Positions 45,401 to 57,566 of a DNA stretch of 64,000 bases are shown one piece after another; position 1 is the stretch's first letter, and every line of letters begins with the position of its first letter. Source of the stretch: Actinostola sp. cb2023 (taxonomy: Eukaryota > Cnidaria > Anthozoa > Actiniaria > Actinostolidae); contig JAUJYZ010000857.1 of assembly GCA_033675265.1 (NCBI GenBank), positions 196,501 through 260,500 of the forward strand, read 5' to 3'. The notes beneath the pieces are model-generated. The model saw only the letters and a list, made by a program, of their open reading frames with translations. It was not told where the DNA came from and made no database searches. The position numbers and the translations under genes are program-made.

Positions 45401-48400
45401 AGTCCTTCACATTACAGTATATCTCCATTGCAAAACCAGAAGACTTTATCCTCTGCATTATCTGAAAGTGATACTTCAAAAAAAGAATTTTCTTCTGAGG
45501 TTGAATCTCAGAAATACCAACATCAAGTAGACAATGACATAACCCCAGTAAGAACTCCAAACTTTCCAGTTGAACAAAAGTTGAACTTTCCTATTGAAAA
45601 AACTGGACAATCAAACACTCACTGTGCTAAAAGTAAGAAAGAAAAAGAAACACCTCCAAACCAAGTTAGTACTTGTACAAAAGGAGGTGATTCCAAAACA
45701 AGAACAATAGAAAAGAGAGACTCTATCATACCCACAAACTATGTAGATAAAGTCAATTACTATGAGACTAATCCTCTACTGGGCATGAAGCGATCATGTG
45801 AAGCTATTGAAGTCTATCCTGATCCCCCTGACAACTGCAATGAAGGTGACAAAGAGGACTATTACAGCTCAAATGAAGAATGTACTGAGGGACATCCTTT
45901 TGATGATTCAACCACTGATTGTGTGATAGACCTCAGACATGGTATGGGCAGTTAAAGATAATGTATAGTGTTGTCAGTGTTTATACAAACTGTTAATAGT
46001 GCCCATCAACTATTTTACAACATAGAATGTTGTAGAGTGAATTTATATTTCTATACACCCTATGCAATACTCGATTTCTGTACTTTGCATAAATTTGCAA
46101 TAACTGAAAGAATAACGAGTTAAGTAAAGGTAAGATAATAGATTGAAAGATCATCCACAGTTTAGTAACTACCCCAAAAGTGCATTACAGTGAGGACACA
46201 CTAACCGGGACCCCTTGAGCAAAACTGACCAATCAGATTACAGCTGAAAATAATCACATTCCAACAAAAGTCATCTGCGCCAATCATCATTATGACTATA
46301 ATGCTGATTGGCCCAGACAACTTTTGTTGGAATGTGATTATTTTCAGGTGTAATCTGATTGGTCAGTTTTGCTCAAGTGGTCCCAGTTAGTGTGTCCTCA
46401 CTGTAATAAATAAAACCATCATAAAGTAATAAGCATTTGAAAGGTGCAAAATACATGGAAACGAGGCATTTAGGGCCAAAGTCCGGTTTCTGGTACAAAT
46501 CTTTGTAATTTCAAATCACTATAACTTTTCAAGATTGCATAGTACAGCCCTAAAATTTGGTATGTTCATTATTGAAAACCCTCTCTTCAAAGAGATGGTC
46601 AGATATTGCTGTAATATATTCCCAATAACAAAGGAAATCAGATATTACGATTCTACCATTTATGCATAAGGTCTATATCATTTTAATACGAAAGGAACAG
46701 GGTTATGTGTTCCTTGCCTAGAATCTTTATGGTGTGGTGAATCCCACTTCTATAGAGCCTGGAGTGTAATTGGCTCATCAGTTTATATCTAAAGGAGAAA
46801 TTTAATATCCAAAAGTAAGCTTGATCTTTTAGCATGAGGAGTATAAGTTTTTTAGTGTGTGAGAGAGAAAAGAAACATGGAGAAATAAAATGCTAAAATA
46901 GTGCATGAGGCAGAAAGCTGATTTATGGAAGCCAGTGATACATGCAGATGTATGTTAATTACAAGAAATAAATGTTGAAAATGTAGTATATGTACTCTCT
47001 GTGGTCAGCTCTCATCAAGGAAAACATAACCCATACAATAAATCATATTTGTAATGATGCCTTCAATTCTACCAAAGTCTGAACACCATTGTATTACAAC
47101 GACTCTTTGAGGTGATTTGCAGACATTTAGATAGAAACATTTCAACATTCAATAAGGATTGCTAATAATACATAAATTTGATCTTTTACTCAACTTTGAC
47201 ATAACAAATGTCTAGTAACAACATTCATTCCAGTCAAAAGGATCAAACATCGAACAACGGCATTATGACATTGTTTTGAAACATTGTTTTTACCACAACT
47301 AGTCAGTTTCTCGCTCTCTGATTGGCTTAGAGTCGTGGTAAATAAGAGTACATACCACGGAAATTGCGTGTTCGCTCGCACATGGAGCTAGCGCGCTTGA
47401 ATCAGTTTTTCTTTCAACATTTTTCGGCGTTTTCGGATGTTTTCTCCATCTGTTGTGGTAAAAAAAAAAATTTACAATAGTTTCTTGTGGTATGTCCTCT
47501 TATATACCACGGTTGGCGTCATCGAATCGTCAAAATTGTTGTGGATTCACGAGGCGTAGCCGAGTGAATCCACTTAACAATTTTGACGATGAGATGGCGC
47601 CAACCGTGGTAAATAAGAGGACATACCACGCGAAACTATTGTAAATTTGTTAAGTACCCAGTTCCCATGGCAACTATGCAACCACAGGGTTTATATATAC
47701 TTTAATATGACATTAATGTTTGTGAGAGTATTGACATGGGATGATGTTATCCAGGTGATAGTCGTGAGTTGGAGGAACCATTCACAATCAGTAATCAAGT
47801 ACACAACACTGCTAAAGAACTGTACAATGGAGGATGCAATGAGACTTGTAATGGTAGGGACAATATTGGTGCTCTCCATCTGGCTCCTGTTCCATTTGGG
47901 ACCTGAGCTGAACAGAGTAGCCAACCTGCATGTGACATACTACTAAATACTGTTTATTTGTTGCATTCTCTAGAACAAGGTATTCAGAGTAAATTCCTTG
48001 GCCCAAACTTGAAGGCCAACCAGAACCTTGTTTCAGCATCGTTTAGACCCGACATGTTTGGAGATCTGACTATACCTCATATGAGACCACATTTTGATGT
48101 TGGTGATGTCGTATGGGCCCAGGCTAGAGGTCTGCCATCATGGCCTGGAAAGATTGTGGATGAAAGTAAAGTGGGAAAAGGAAAACCAGATGATGGAAAG
48201 GTATGACCAAGTTAGTCCTTTAGGAGAATAATATTTCATTGCCTTATAGAGGTTACAAGACATTCATTGATGCCCTTCCGATTTTCCCAAGGTTCAGTTA
48301 GTATAACATTTAAATTGAATAAACTGTTGTACATTCTAGAAATGGGTCATGTGGTTTGGAGACCACACCTTTAGTCAAGTTGAAGTAGATCGTCTAAAGA

Positions 48401-51400
48401 CTCTAAACGAGGGGCTCCGTACATTAGATGACAAAGCAAGGAAAAAGAAATACAGGTGAACCTTACATGTACATCTATGGTTTGAATTACCTGGCATTTT
48501 TAAAATACATTTAAATTTTTTAAATACATTAAAAAAACAAAGTCATTCATTTATTCATTCATTTTTTCATCTAATTACTTTTATGCAGGGCCAAAAAAGC
48601 AAGAATAAGTCTAGAACAAGCTATCAGTGAAGCTCTGGAAGAGTTAGAAATGGTGAGAATATGTAATCTAATTGAAGACGGTCGTGACATTGACAATGTT
48701 GCATTGTATGAGGAATCACAGCCTATATGTTCATTGTGATTCCAAAATGATTGACATATCTACATTTGTTGTTTTAGAGAGAACAATTAAAGGCAAGACA
48801 AGGTAAGGGATCTAAACTAGAGGAGCTGATTGATTATTATTTGTAATGATGATAATAGGGGAAATGGCAAAATACTGTAATGTATTTATAGTGGTGGTAG
48901 TCATGATGGATACTGGCCAGGATGAAACTTATGATGATGATAATGAATGATAGTAACATATTTGATTGTTATACAAGATCATGATTGTGACAATGGATGT
49001 GACTGTAGTGGCAGTGTTAATGACTCCAACCTGCTAATAATCCCATAACAATAGACATGCATAATTTGTGGGGTAAGGGGATGAGGATGAAGCATTCCAA
49101 AGGAAATGGATAAGGGACAACCCTAGAATCATCACAACCCTGAGGGTCCTAATCCCTCAGGTACACCATCTCTTGGGGGTCCTAATCCCCCAGGCACACC
49201 ACCTCTTGGGGGTCCTAATCCCTCAGGTACACACCCTTGGGGGTCCTAATCACCCAGGCACACACACCTGGGGGTTCTAATCCCCAGGCACACCACCTCT
49301 TGAGGGTCCTAATCCCTTGGGTACACACACCTGGGGGTTCTAATCCCCCAGACACATCAACTCTTCAGGGTCCTAATCACCCAGGCACACCACCTATTGG
49401 GGATCCTAATCCCCCGGGCACACCACCCCTTGAGGGTCCTAATCCTTTGGGTACACACACCTGGGGGTTCTAATCCCCCTGGCACACCACCCTTTGAGGG
49501 TCCTAATCCCTTGGGTACACACACCTGGGGGTCCTAATCCTCTGGGCACACCTCCCCTTGAGGGTCCTAATCCCTTGGGTACACACCCCTGGGGGTCCTA
49601 ATCCCCCAGGCACACCACCTCTTGAGGGTCCTAATCACCCAGGCACACCACCTCTTGGGGGTTCTAATCCCTTGGGTACACACACCTGGGGGTTCTAATC
49701 CCCCAGGCACACCACCTCTTGGGAGTTCTAATCCCTTGGGTACACACACCTGGGGGTTCATATCCCCCAGGCACACCACCTCTTGAGGGTCCTAATCCCC
49801 CAGGCACATCACCTCTTGGGGGTCCTAATCCCCCAGGCACACCACCTCTTAAGGGTCCTAATCCCCCAGGCACATCACCTCTTAAGGGTCCTAATCCCCC
49901 AGGCACATCACCTTTTGGGGGTCCTAATCCCCAGGCACATCACCTCTTGGGGGTCCTAATCCCCCCACACCACCTCCTAATCCCCCAGGCACACCACCTC
50001 TTAAGGGTCCTAATCCCCCAGGCACATCACCTCTTAAGGGTCCTAATCCCCTAGGCACATCACCTCTTGGGGGTCCTAATCCCCCAGGCACACCACCTCT
50101 TGAGGGTCCTAATCCCCCAGGCACATCACCTCTTAAGGGTCCTAATCCCCTAGGCACATCACCTCTTGGGGGTCCTAATCCCCCAGGCACACCACCTCTT
50201 GAGGGTCCTAATCCCCCAGGCACATCACCTCTTAAGGGTCCTAATCCCCCAGGCACATCACCTCTTAAGGGTCCTAATCCCCTAGGCACATCACCTCTTG
50301 GGGGTCCTAATCCCTCGGTACACACACCTGGGGGTCCTAATACCCCAGGCACACCATCTCTTGGGGGTCCTAATCCCCCAGGCACACCACCTCTTGGGGG
50401 TCCTAATCCCTCAGGTACAAACCCTTGGGGGTCCTAATCACCCAGGCACACCACCTATTGGGGATCCTAATCCCCCAGGCACACCACCCCTTGAGGGTCC
50501 TAATCCTTTGGGTACACACACCTGGGGGTTCTAATCCCCCTGGCACACCACCCTTTGAGGGTCCTAATCCCTTGGGTACACAGACCTGGGGGTCATAATC
50601 CTCCGGGCACACCTCCCCTTGAGGGTCCTAATCCCTTGGGTACACACCCCTGGGGGTCCTAATCCCCCAGGCACACCACCTCTTGAGGGTCCTAATCCCC
50701 TGGGTACCCATACCTTGGGGTCCTAATACCCCAGGCACACTACCTCTTGAGGGTCCTAATCACCCAGGCACAGCACCTATTGGGGGTCCTAATCCCCCGG
50801 GCACACCACCCCTTGAGGGTCCTAATCCTTTGGGTACACACACCTGGGGGTTCTAATCCCCCAGGAACACCACCTCTTGGGGGTTCTAATCCCTTGGGTA
50901 CACACACCCCTGGGGGGTTCAAATCCCCCAGGCACACCACCTCTTGGGGGTTCTAATCCCTTGGGTACACACACCTGGGGGTTCAAATCCCCCAGGCACA
51001 CCACCTCTTGGGGGTTCTAATCCCTTGGGTACACACACCTGGGGGTTCTAATCCCCCAGGCACACCACCTCTTGGGGGTTCTAATCCCTTGGGTACACAC
51101 ACCTGGGGGTTCAAATCCCCCAGGCACATCACCTCTTAAGGGTCCTAATCCCCCAGGCACATCACCTTTTGGGGGTCCTAATCCCCCAGGCACACCACCT
51201 CTTGAGGGTCCTAATCCCTCGGTACACACACCTGGGGGTCCTAATACCCCAGGCACACCATCTCTTGGGGGTCCTAATCCCCCAGGCACACCACCTCTTG
51301 GGGTCCTAATCCCTCAGGTACACACCCTTGGGGGTCCTAATTCCCCAGGCACACCACCTCTTGAGGGTCCTAATCCCTTAGGCACACCACCTCTTGGGGG

Positions 51401-51940
51401 TCCTAATCCCCCAGGTAACCCAATACACATCAGGGGGAAATAATCCCCATAGTAACAGTGAACAAGGAGAGATGGTAACTGGTAACATATTTAACTGTTA
51501 TACAAGATCATAATTGTGACATTTTAGGTTTAAACACCCTAAGCAGTATCAAACTATGTCTTCCCCCTGTCCACACACACCCAATGTAGCAAGAGTAATG
51601 ATGGACAATGACTTATTAAAATAGCTTTAAAGATTTTGGTAATTGTTTACCAATCGTTGTTAATAATAATAATAATAATAGTAGTAGTAGTAATAATAAT
51701 AATAATAATAGTAATAATAATAATAGTTGTAGTAGTAGTAGTAGTAGTAATGATAATAATAATAATAATAATAACTTTATTTCTCAAAACAAATTACAAA
51801 TAAGAGATAAAAAATAGATACAAAATCCTTATTTACAAAAATGATCGCTTGGATTGTTCAATAACAATTAACTAATGATATTACAATACAAACAATAAAT
51901 ATGAATATAATAATAATAATAATAATAATAATAGTAGTAG

Positions 51941-51971
<31 letters not shown>

Positions 51972-52116
51972 TAGTAATAATAATAATAACAGTAATAATA
52001 ATAATGATAATAATAATGATAATAATAGTAATAATAATAATAATTATAATAATGATGATGTTTTCTTACCTTTAGCAGGGATGAGATCTAAATCCAAGAA
52101 AAAGCGGCTAAGATGA
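40453..52116 (+). CDS. MBD5/6: MBD5/MBD6 homologue: N-terminal MBD, C-terminal PWWP, 1368 aa
   Basis: Eight exons in consistent phase: 40453-40562, 41052-41380, 42744-45941, 47974-48200, 48340-48455, 48589-48652, 48778-48802 and 52079-52116 (stop TGA). The sum is 4107 nt. The MBD has IPKGWNRILENGSIQYISP and GTCKCGLDCPFHVHRVFNFD, almost as in human MBD5 (GTCKCGLECP...VFNFD). The giant exon 3 encodes about 1065 low-complexity Ser/Thr/Pro/Gln-rich residues, again as in MBD5. The PWWP part has FDVGDVVWAQARGLPSWPGK, then RLKTLNEGL and a helical LEQAISEALEELE. The C-terminus KSKKKRLR parallels the basic end of MBD5. Vertebrate MBD5/6 are nuclear, do not bind methyl-CpG well, and associate with the PR-DUB deubiquitinase complex. 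The first donor, GTTTGT, is weak. Confidence 0.92.
41381..42743. other. Intron 2 of the MBD5/6 homologue
   Basis: Holds repeated CTCGTAAGCGACCA/ACTAG-type segments (about 41665-42060) that look like a dispersed repeat. A long AT palindrome (AAT)n(ATT)n at about 42423-42477 could extrude as a cruciform. No further exon was seen. Confidence 0.5.
46188..46403. mobile_element. 216-bp Tc1/mariner-type MITE in MBD5/6 intron 3
   Basis: The ends are CAGTGAGGACACACTAAC and its reverse complement, with inverted repeats of about 95 bp including AATCACATTCCAACAAAAG. TA duplications are at 46186-46187 and 46404-46405. The CAGT terminus with TA duplication fits Tc1/mariner. Two near-perfect arms would fold into a long hairpin in the pre-mRNA. 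Confidence 0.88.
47468..47648. mobile_element. 181-bp fold-back element in MBD5/6 intron 3
   Basis: AAATTTACAATAGTTTC at the left pairs with GAAACTATTGTAAATTT at the right, through TGGTATGTCCTCTTAT and ACAATTTTGACGAT blocks, around the loop GAGGCGTAGCCGAGTG. A related half-copy with GTGGTAAATAAGAG lies just left at about 47290-47360. Confidence 0.75.
49143..51413. repeat. 33-bp minisatellite, about 68 units, in the last MBD5/6 intron
   Basis: The unit is about 33 bp with core GGGGGTCCTAATCCCCC followed by AGGCACACCACCTCTT. Variants have GGTACACACACC in place of GGCACACCACC and one or two bases more. Each unit contains a G-run and a C-run seven bases apart, so it can form a short hairpin. Because 33 is divisible by three, frames reading NPPGTPPLGGP remain open for over 100 codons. 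They are not genes. Intron 7 runs from 48803 to 52078. Confidence 0.95.
51661..52056. repeat. (TAA)n/(TAG)n trinucleotide tracts before the last MBD5/6 exon
   Basis: ATA, AGT and AAT triplet runs extend in two blocks, 51661-51775 and 51905-52056. The second ends 22 bp before the final 38-nt exon, so it takes the place of a normal polypyrimidine tract except for TTTTCTTACCTTTAGCAG. Confidence 0.85.
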
Positions 52117-52506
52117 GTAACGGACTATCGATAACTGTAATATAGTGAATTTCCTGTTGATAGTCTATTGTAAATATATCTGACTATTACCACATGGCTC
52201 TATTATATTAAGCCAGTTAGAAAGAATAAATTGATAAATTATATATATTTGTAAAGTCCTTTTGTAACAGTATAGATAGACATAATATGAGATAACTGTA
52301 GTACAGTAGATATGGCTTGTCTACAAGTATCAAACTCAGTAAACTGTTTTTGTTCTTCTACCTAACCTTTCAAGAAAGTGACATATATTATCAATCATGT
52401 GCATATGTAGCCTCAAGTTATGAATACACTAAAAACCCGCGTAAAAGAACCTGTATGTTTCCAAGTTAGCCTGGTTCTTGTATATTATCTTCTAGTGTGA
52501 AATCAG

Positions 52507-52751
52507 GGGTGCTTACCAATTTTCGACTCGGAAAAACTGGAAAAAAAAGGTATGTGTCATTTTGTTCGGAAAGTTCCGGAAAACTCGGTCTAATGGTACA
52601 CGCGTCTACGGAAAAACCGAAAAGAGCGGGAAAAGTGGATTACCTCGATCGCTAGACCGAGTTTTTCGGAACTTTCCGATCGGAATGACACATACCATTT
52701 GTTTTTCCAACCGGAATTTCCGGGTTTTCCGGTAAATGGTAAACACCCCAG
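52507..52751. mobile_element. 245-bp inverted-repeat element (GGGGTGNTTACCA ends)
   Basis: The left end GGGGTGCTTACCAATTTTC and the right end, the reverse complement of GGGGTGTTTACCATTTACC, extend into long diverged arms. The arms contain GGTATGTGTCATT and GGAAAGTTCCG(G)AAAACTCG. It lies in the 3' flank of the MBD5/6 homologue. hAT-like termini are suspected but no 8-bp duplication was seen. Confidence 0.7.
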
Positions 52752-53376
52752 ACTGCTTGGGTTCTTATTTTTGTCCTCGTGTGGTGCTTCTATATCATAA
52801 TACTATAAACCTGTGCCCCATAAACAGCCATACGGTATTTAGTACTGACTTTAACCAATAAGAACTAATCAGTGTCAGGCTGAAACAGGTTCTTATAGTG
52901 TTGCGGGAAGTCGAATCAGTTCAGTATGTTGGTTCTTAATCCACCATATCTTATACGCGGGTTTTTACTCTACTTTTTGAACAGAGGCTCGCCAGTACTG
53001 ATTAACGTATGTTGTTTTCTAAAAGGTTTTACTAGTTGTTCCATGTAACCTTCTTATGGTACGCATTGACAGGCTAACAAACTTTCTTCAAACTGAGTCA
53101 TGGACCTGAATGAAAGGTGTGAACAATATAGTTGCACAGTTAGCACAATGCAATAGTATCACACTGCAGCTATGTCTTGTCTTCAACTCCATGAATCAGT
53201 CTGGATTGAGTCTCGAAAAGGAGTTTTAAATCAATAAGTGGCTCTAACAGTCTTGTTATGATAGTTGCTTGTCTTTTAGTAGTGATCAACCTGCTTGGTG
53301 ATGCTTGTAAAGGAGGTGCAATAGATGTGACAGAACTGAGCAAGAATCACGAGGCTTTTAGACATTTTGGTTCATA

Positions 53377-53517
53377 GAGTGATGGCACTTAACCAGTGAA
53401 ACAACATCTAATAGTTAGTGACTAATAGTCAAATCAACACAAAAGAAAACAATGGAATTAGTGTCTAGTAATATCTACTTGGTTAATATCTGTTTCACGG
53501 GTTAAGTTCCATCACTC
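53377..53517. mobile_element. 141-bp MITE with TA target duplication
   Basis: GAGTGATGGCACTTAACC at the left is matched by the reverse complement GGTTAAGTTCCATCACTC at the right. TA occurs at 53375-53376 and 53518-53519. It has the same length as the element at 8027-8167, and both start GAGTG, but the arms differ further in. Confidence 0.7.
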
Positions 53518-55228
53518 TATATGCGTGCGTTTGCATTGTGTTTGCGAATCACACTAATTGTAGCCTTACTCCAAAGAGACATGCTAATATGTCTAACATC
53601 CCTGCAAGCCGTCTCGTATACTCTCGAGATCAATTCCTACTTCAGACGTGAAGAACATAAGAACAACCTCGAGTGACGATACACCGCAGGCGTAGGTACT
53701 TTTTTCCTGTGTGTTGCGTCCTTATTTGTTTAGATAACTAGACCATAGCAAACTCCTCTCTGACCTCCTCTCTTGCTGTAGTGATAAAAAGTTGAAACAA
53801 AGTGAAACCTAAATTCAAAATACTGTAAGTTTTCTCAGTGCAAACGCGTAGTAAAGAAACATTAAAACTAGTTGTGGATTTATCAAATAAAGATTTATGA
53901 CAAACAATTTTTACATTAAAAGTTGTTATCAATGTCTGATGTAATGTAGTTTGGTAATAAATAAAGCTTTTATATCATAGTCTTCCTGTAATCCGGTAAT
54001 GAAGCACAAAACGTGTTTCTTGTCTCGTCTTTATTGGCTATTTGTACAGAAAATAGGCTGGGATTTTTCTCAAATAAAAAATATCAAATTTATACAGCGA
54101 ATCGTTGTATCCACATTTTTTTAGGCACATTGCAGAAAATGGAGTTTTTTAATTTAACGATGGATTTTACATCTGAACTTTTCCCAATATAAAATGTTTG
54201 TAATGCTTAGATAGGGCTTATGTAGGCATGTACGCGCCGATCACTAAAAGATTAGGGGAGGGCTAAGTGGAACATTTGTACGCCAATAATTACCCCATAC
54301 ACTCCCCGAGGGGAATAGCTTTTACCTGACGCTGTTGGTTGCCGGGTGAATACATACAGCCGCTTTTTTACGCTCGCCAAAAAAGCGGCTGTATTCGCAG
54401 GCTAGGTGAATACCGAAAGAGAATCGATGGTATTCAGTCGAGTCTCAGCTTGGGTCGTTATGGTCGACCGGACCAACTGACTTAAGAAAGTTGTCAGAAA
54501 AATGAAGGTTAGTAAGATACCAAGGTTCAACCGAGATATCGCCGAGATATGATCAAATTAAAATACACATAACTTTATCTAGCCTGCTAATACAGCCGCT
54601 TTTTTTCGCTCGCCACGGGGAGACCCTGTGGCGCGACCGCCAAAAAGCGGCTGTATTCGCAGGCTAAACTTTACCCAGTAATATATCAAATAGACTGAGA
54701 GTCGACAAAGAAATATGGCATGACAAAAAGGAATACCTGATATGATATGCAAGGCAACATAACGACAACAGTTTTCCCATATTCACTGAGTTGTGTGTGT
54801 TTAGTACTAAATATAGCCGAGCAACTCACACAGGCACAACACTGACTCTCTACCTCCAAGTTTTAGTAGAAAAATAAACAATTCTCAGCAGTGGTGAAAC
54901 GCATTCAATTTGAAAACTAACGACGAAATCAAAGTTTTGCTTCAGTCTACAGAACTCAGATGAGAAACCTAGCTTTTAAAGTAAACAAACGTACAAATAA
55001 TGTAAACACGGTTTCTACACGGCGAGCTATCAAGAGACTGACCTACAATCTCCTGCAATATAAACGAGACACCTATGATCCCTTCCCCTTCCACAATGTT
55101 GATCAGTGATGGTTTGTAATATTTGAGGGAATTTTGAACCCAAATATCAACATTGGAACGGGGAGGGGGACGGGGAGGGGGGGTGAGACTTACGATTTCA
55201 TGGTGGCACATTTTATTTTGCATGGGAT
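53518..55228. other. Intergenic stretch with short palindromic repeats
   Basis: Two related palindromes with arms TACAGCCGCTTTTT and AAAAAGCGGCTGTATTCGCA lie at 54343-54407 and 54589-54668. The second has a longer loop with CCACGGGGAGACCCTGTGG. CCTGCGAATACAGCCGC elements are common in coral genomes by my recollection. No gene was recognised. Confidence 0.5.
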
Positions 55229-55230
55229 TG

Positions 55231-55290
55231 TAGCCTCCTCCGCATGCAACTCCACATAAAGAAATAAAGGGTTGCATGCCGAGGAGGCTA
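55231..55290. repeat. 60-bp inverted repeat just upstream of the fucosyltransferase-like gene
   Basis: TAGCCTCCTCCGCATGCAAC (55231-55250) pairs with GTTGCATGCCGAGGAGGCTA (55271-55290). The element ends 38 bp before the ATG and would fold as a hairpin. It is probably a tiny MITE. Confidence 0.7.
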
Positions 55291-55328
55291 TTTATGTAAG
55301 ATGACCGACTGACGATTTATTCTTTCAG

Positions 55329-57464
55329 ATGTATAAACTTCAACAAATCTCAGAAAATGTTGTCATCAAGAGACTCGCAGGATTTCTGTTATTGATCGCT
55401 GTCTTTACATTTACTACTGTTGTGTACAATTTATCTGGAGCAGTTCAATGGCGGAGAAATGTATACTTATCAGGTAACTGTCAGGGGACACACGGTCCGG
55501 TACTGCTGTCACTGTGTCCACTGTGTCCGCAGCTTTATAAATTAGTAATACTCCCTTATAGATCCCTTATAGTCAAACAACGGACGGTCCGATATTAAAC
55601 AGTACATATGAGTTATAAAGTAATTTGTCGCTTGGTCGTGGACTAGCCAGCGCAAGCTATCGTGGACCTTACGAACTACATTAGTACATATGAGATTAAG
55701 GCATGCGTTTTCCACAAGTCCCGATAACAATACCAACTGAAAAACGTTTTCGGGAGAATTTTAATTTGAGTGAGTTTTGGTAGCCGCCAAGTTGAGGGAG
55801 CCGGTGGTATATATAATGGCGTACTCCCGGGCGTACTATGTTTGGCTATTCTATATTCTACACAACATGGCTAAAGCTCTGTACCTACAGCACACACAAC
55901 AGAGCTGCAAAGCAGATCAGGGCAGCGAATGATATAATAAAGCACTTTTGTCAGTTTGTTGCTTATGTTGAATGTTCTTCTTTCAGCTGAGGTTGTGAAC
56001 ATTAATACAGATACGCTCATCCAGCACTATCACCATGGCAATGGCAAACGACAAATCAAACAACAGATAAAGACAGCAAAGAAGAATAAGGGATATCATC
56101 AGAACCGAATGACCTCACGAAATAAGTACAAGAAATTCAAGTACAAGTCAAGTCATTCAAACTTGTGTGGCACGGGTTGGCAAGAGAGATACGCTCGCCT
56201 TCATAGGAATATACTTGCTTCCAGGCAAGAAGCGAGGTACTTAGCATATACCTGCCCAGGATATAGACAAGGCTGTTGTGGTTATGGTAACCGTTTGCGC
56301 GCTGCAGTATCTCTATTTTACCTGGCAATTCTCACCGATAGAGCTTTCTTGATTGACTGGCGCATACCCGAGCCAATAGAGGACTACCTTACACCCAAAC
56401 ACATCCATTGGAATTACTCTGCCCCTTTAGACGTCTGTACAGGTCTCGACACACGAAGACACTACTGGGGAACAGCCAGCGCTGAGCTGAGAAGAGCAGA
56501 AGGATGGATAATACAAGACAGCGGACACTTCAGAAACTGGTTTGTGGGGACAAATTTAAGCCGTTATTTTGATATGCCAGTAGAGGAAATTACAACCATT
56601 TGGTATTTTGTTGAGGGTGGGGTTGATAAAAACCCATATCTTATGAAGCGAGCCAAGGAATTAGGAATCACGCCGTTATTATCACATGGACCAAAATATG
56701 CTCTTATTGGATGTGCTTTTGACTTTTTGTTCAAACGTTCGAGTGCGGTTGAGAGGCAACTTAAAACATGGAGAGATACACTTGTTAAAGGACCAACCAT
56801 TGGTATTCACATCAGAACAGGAGATAGTCAGTTTGATTACTATGCATCGGACGACGACAGATCATTTAATCTGAAAAACGCATCAAGATTGCAACGATTC
56901 TTTCAGTGCGCAAGGTATATTGAACAAACAGTGTTTGGTAGCGCAAATCCAAACGACATTCATTGGTTCTTAGCGAGTGACCACGTCAAAGTCAAGGAAT
57001 TTGCCAGGAAACAATTTCCAGGAAAAGTAGTCACAACGAATTTAACCATCCAGCATTTAGATATTCTATACAATACCACAGTTTTAAACGATACTCTCGA
57101 GTGTAACTTCACAACAGGTGTCAATGGCACTGTGGTATGCTACAATATCGTACCGTTTAACAAGACAGAATTCTGTGCAAATCGCACCAACGCTACCACC
57201 TCAGACAACACGACTATCGTCAACAATACACACGAGTTTGCAGACGGAATCATTGCATTGTTAGTTGATCATTTTATTTTATCTGAATGCGACTTTCTGA
57301 TTCTTTGCGACAGCAGTTTTAGCTCGACAGCGGTCGGTCTGGGCATGCGTGGAACTGACTCGTTTGTTTTTGGTGATCGAGATTGCTTGGGTCATAAGCA
57401 AGCTCAAAAGTTGAGAAAGACAAGATTTTTTAGAAGAAAACGTTCCACTGAAATGTTCAAATGA
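55329..57464 (+). CDS. Fucosyltransferase-like type II membrane protein, 540 aa
   Basis: Exon 1 is 55329-55473 and exon 2 is 55987-57464 (GT-AG, joined within codon 49, TGA at the end). The ATG follows TTCTTTCAG, so a 5' untranslated exon is likely. Residues about 17-37 form one hydrophobic anchor (LAGFLLLIAVFTFTTVVY) after a short basic N-terminus, the Golgi type II layout. The luminal part has CCGYGNRLRAAVSLFYLAI (about 145-163) and GIHIRTGD (321-328), then CDSSFSSTAVGLGMRG (489-504). These correspond to the GxGNR, HIRxGD-like and SSF motifs of the GT37/GT23/NodZ type GDP-fucose fucosyltransferase fold. Acceptor and linkage cannot be told. Residues about 400-464 are an insertion-like segment with ten N-glycosylation sequons. 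The C-terminus is basic. Confidence 0.78.
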
Positions 57465-57566
57465 CCTGCGCCTGAATCGTCCGTTTCTGCGGTGAGATGG
57501 CCGTCATGATATGCACGAAAAGCAAGTGACATTTTAAACATATTTCAACATTTTGAAAGAAGACTA

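Noticed and set aside
49237..51443. Proline/glycine-rich, collagen-like frames on both strands
   Set aside because: The 33-bp unit is divisible by three, so frames stay open by arithmetic; frames break at variant units and lie within an MBD5/6 intron.
53738..53932. 64-codon minus-strand ORF
   Set aside because: AT-rich chance frame in intergenic DNA, no recognisable features.
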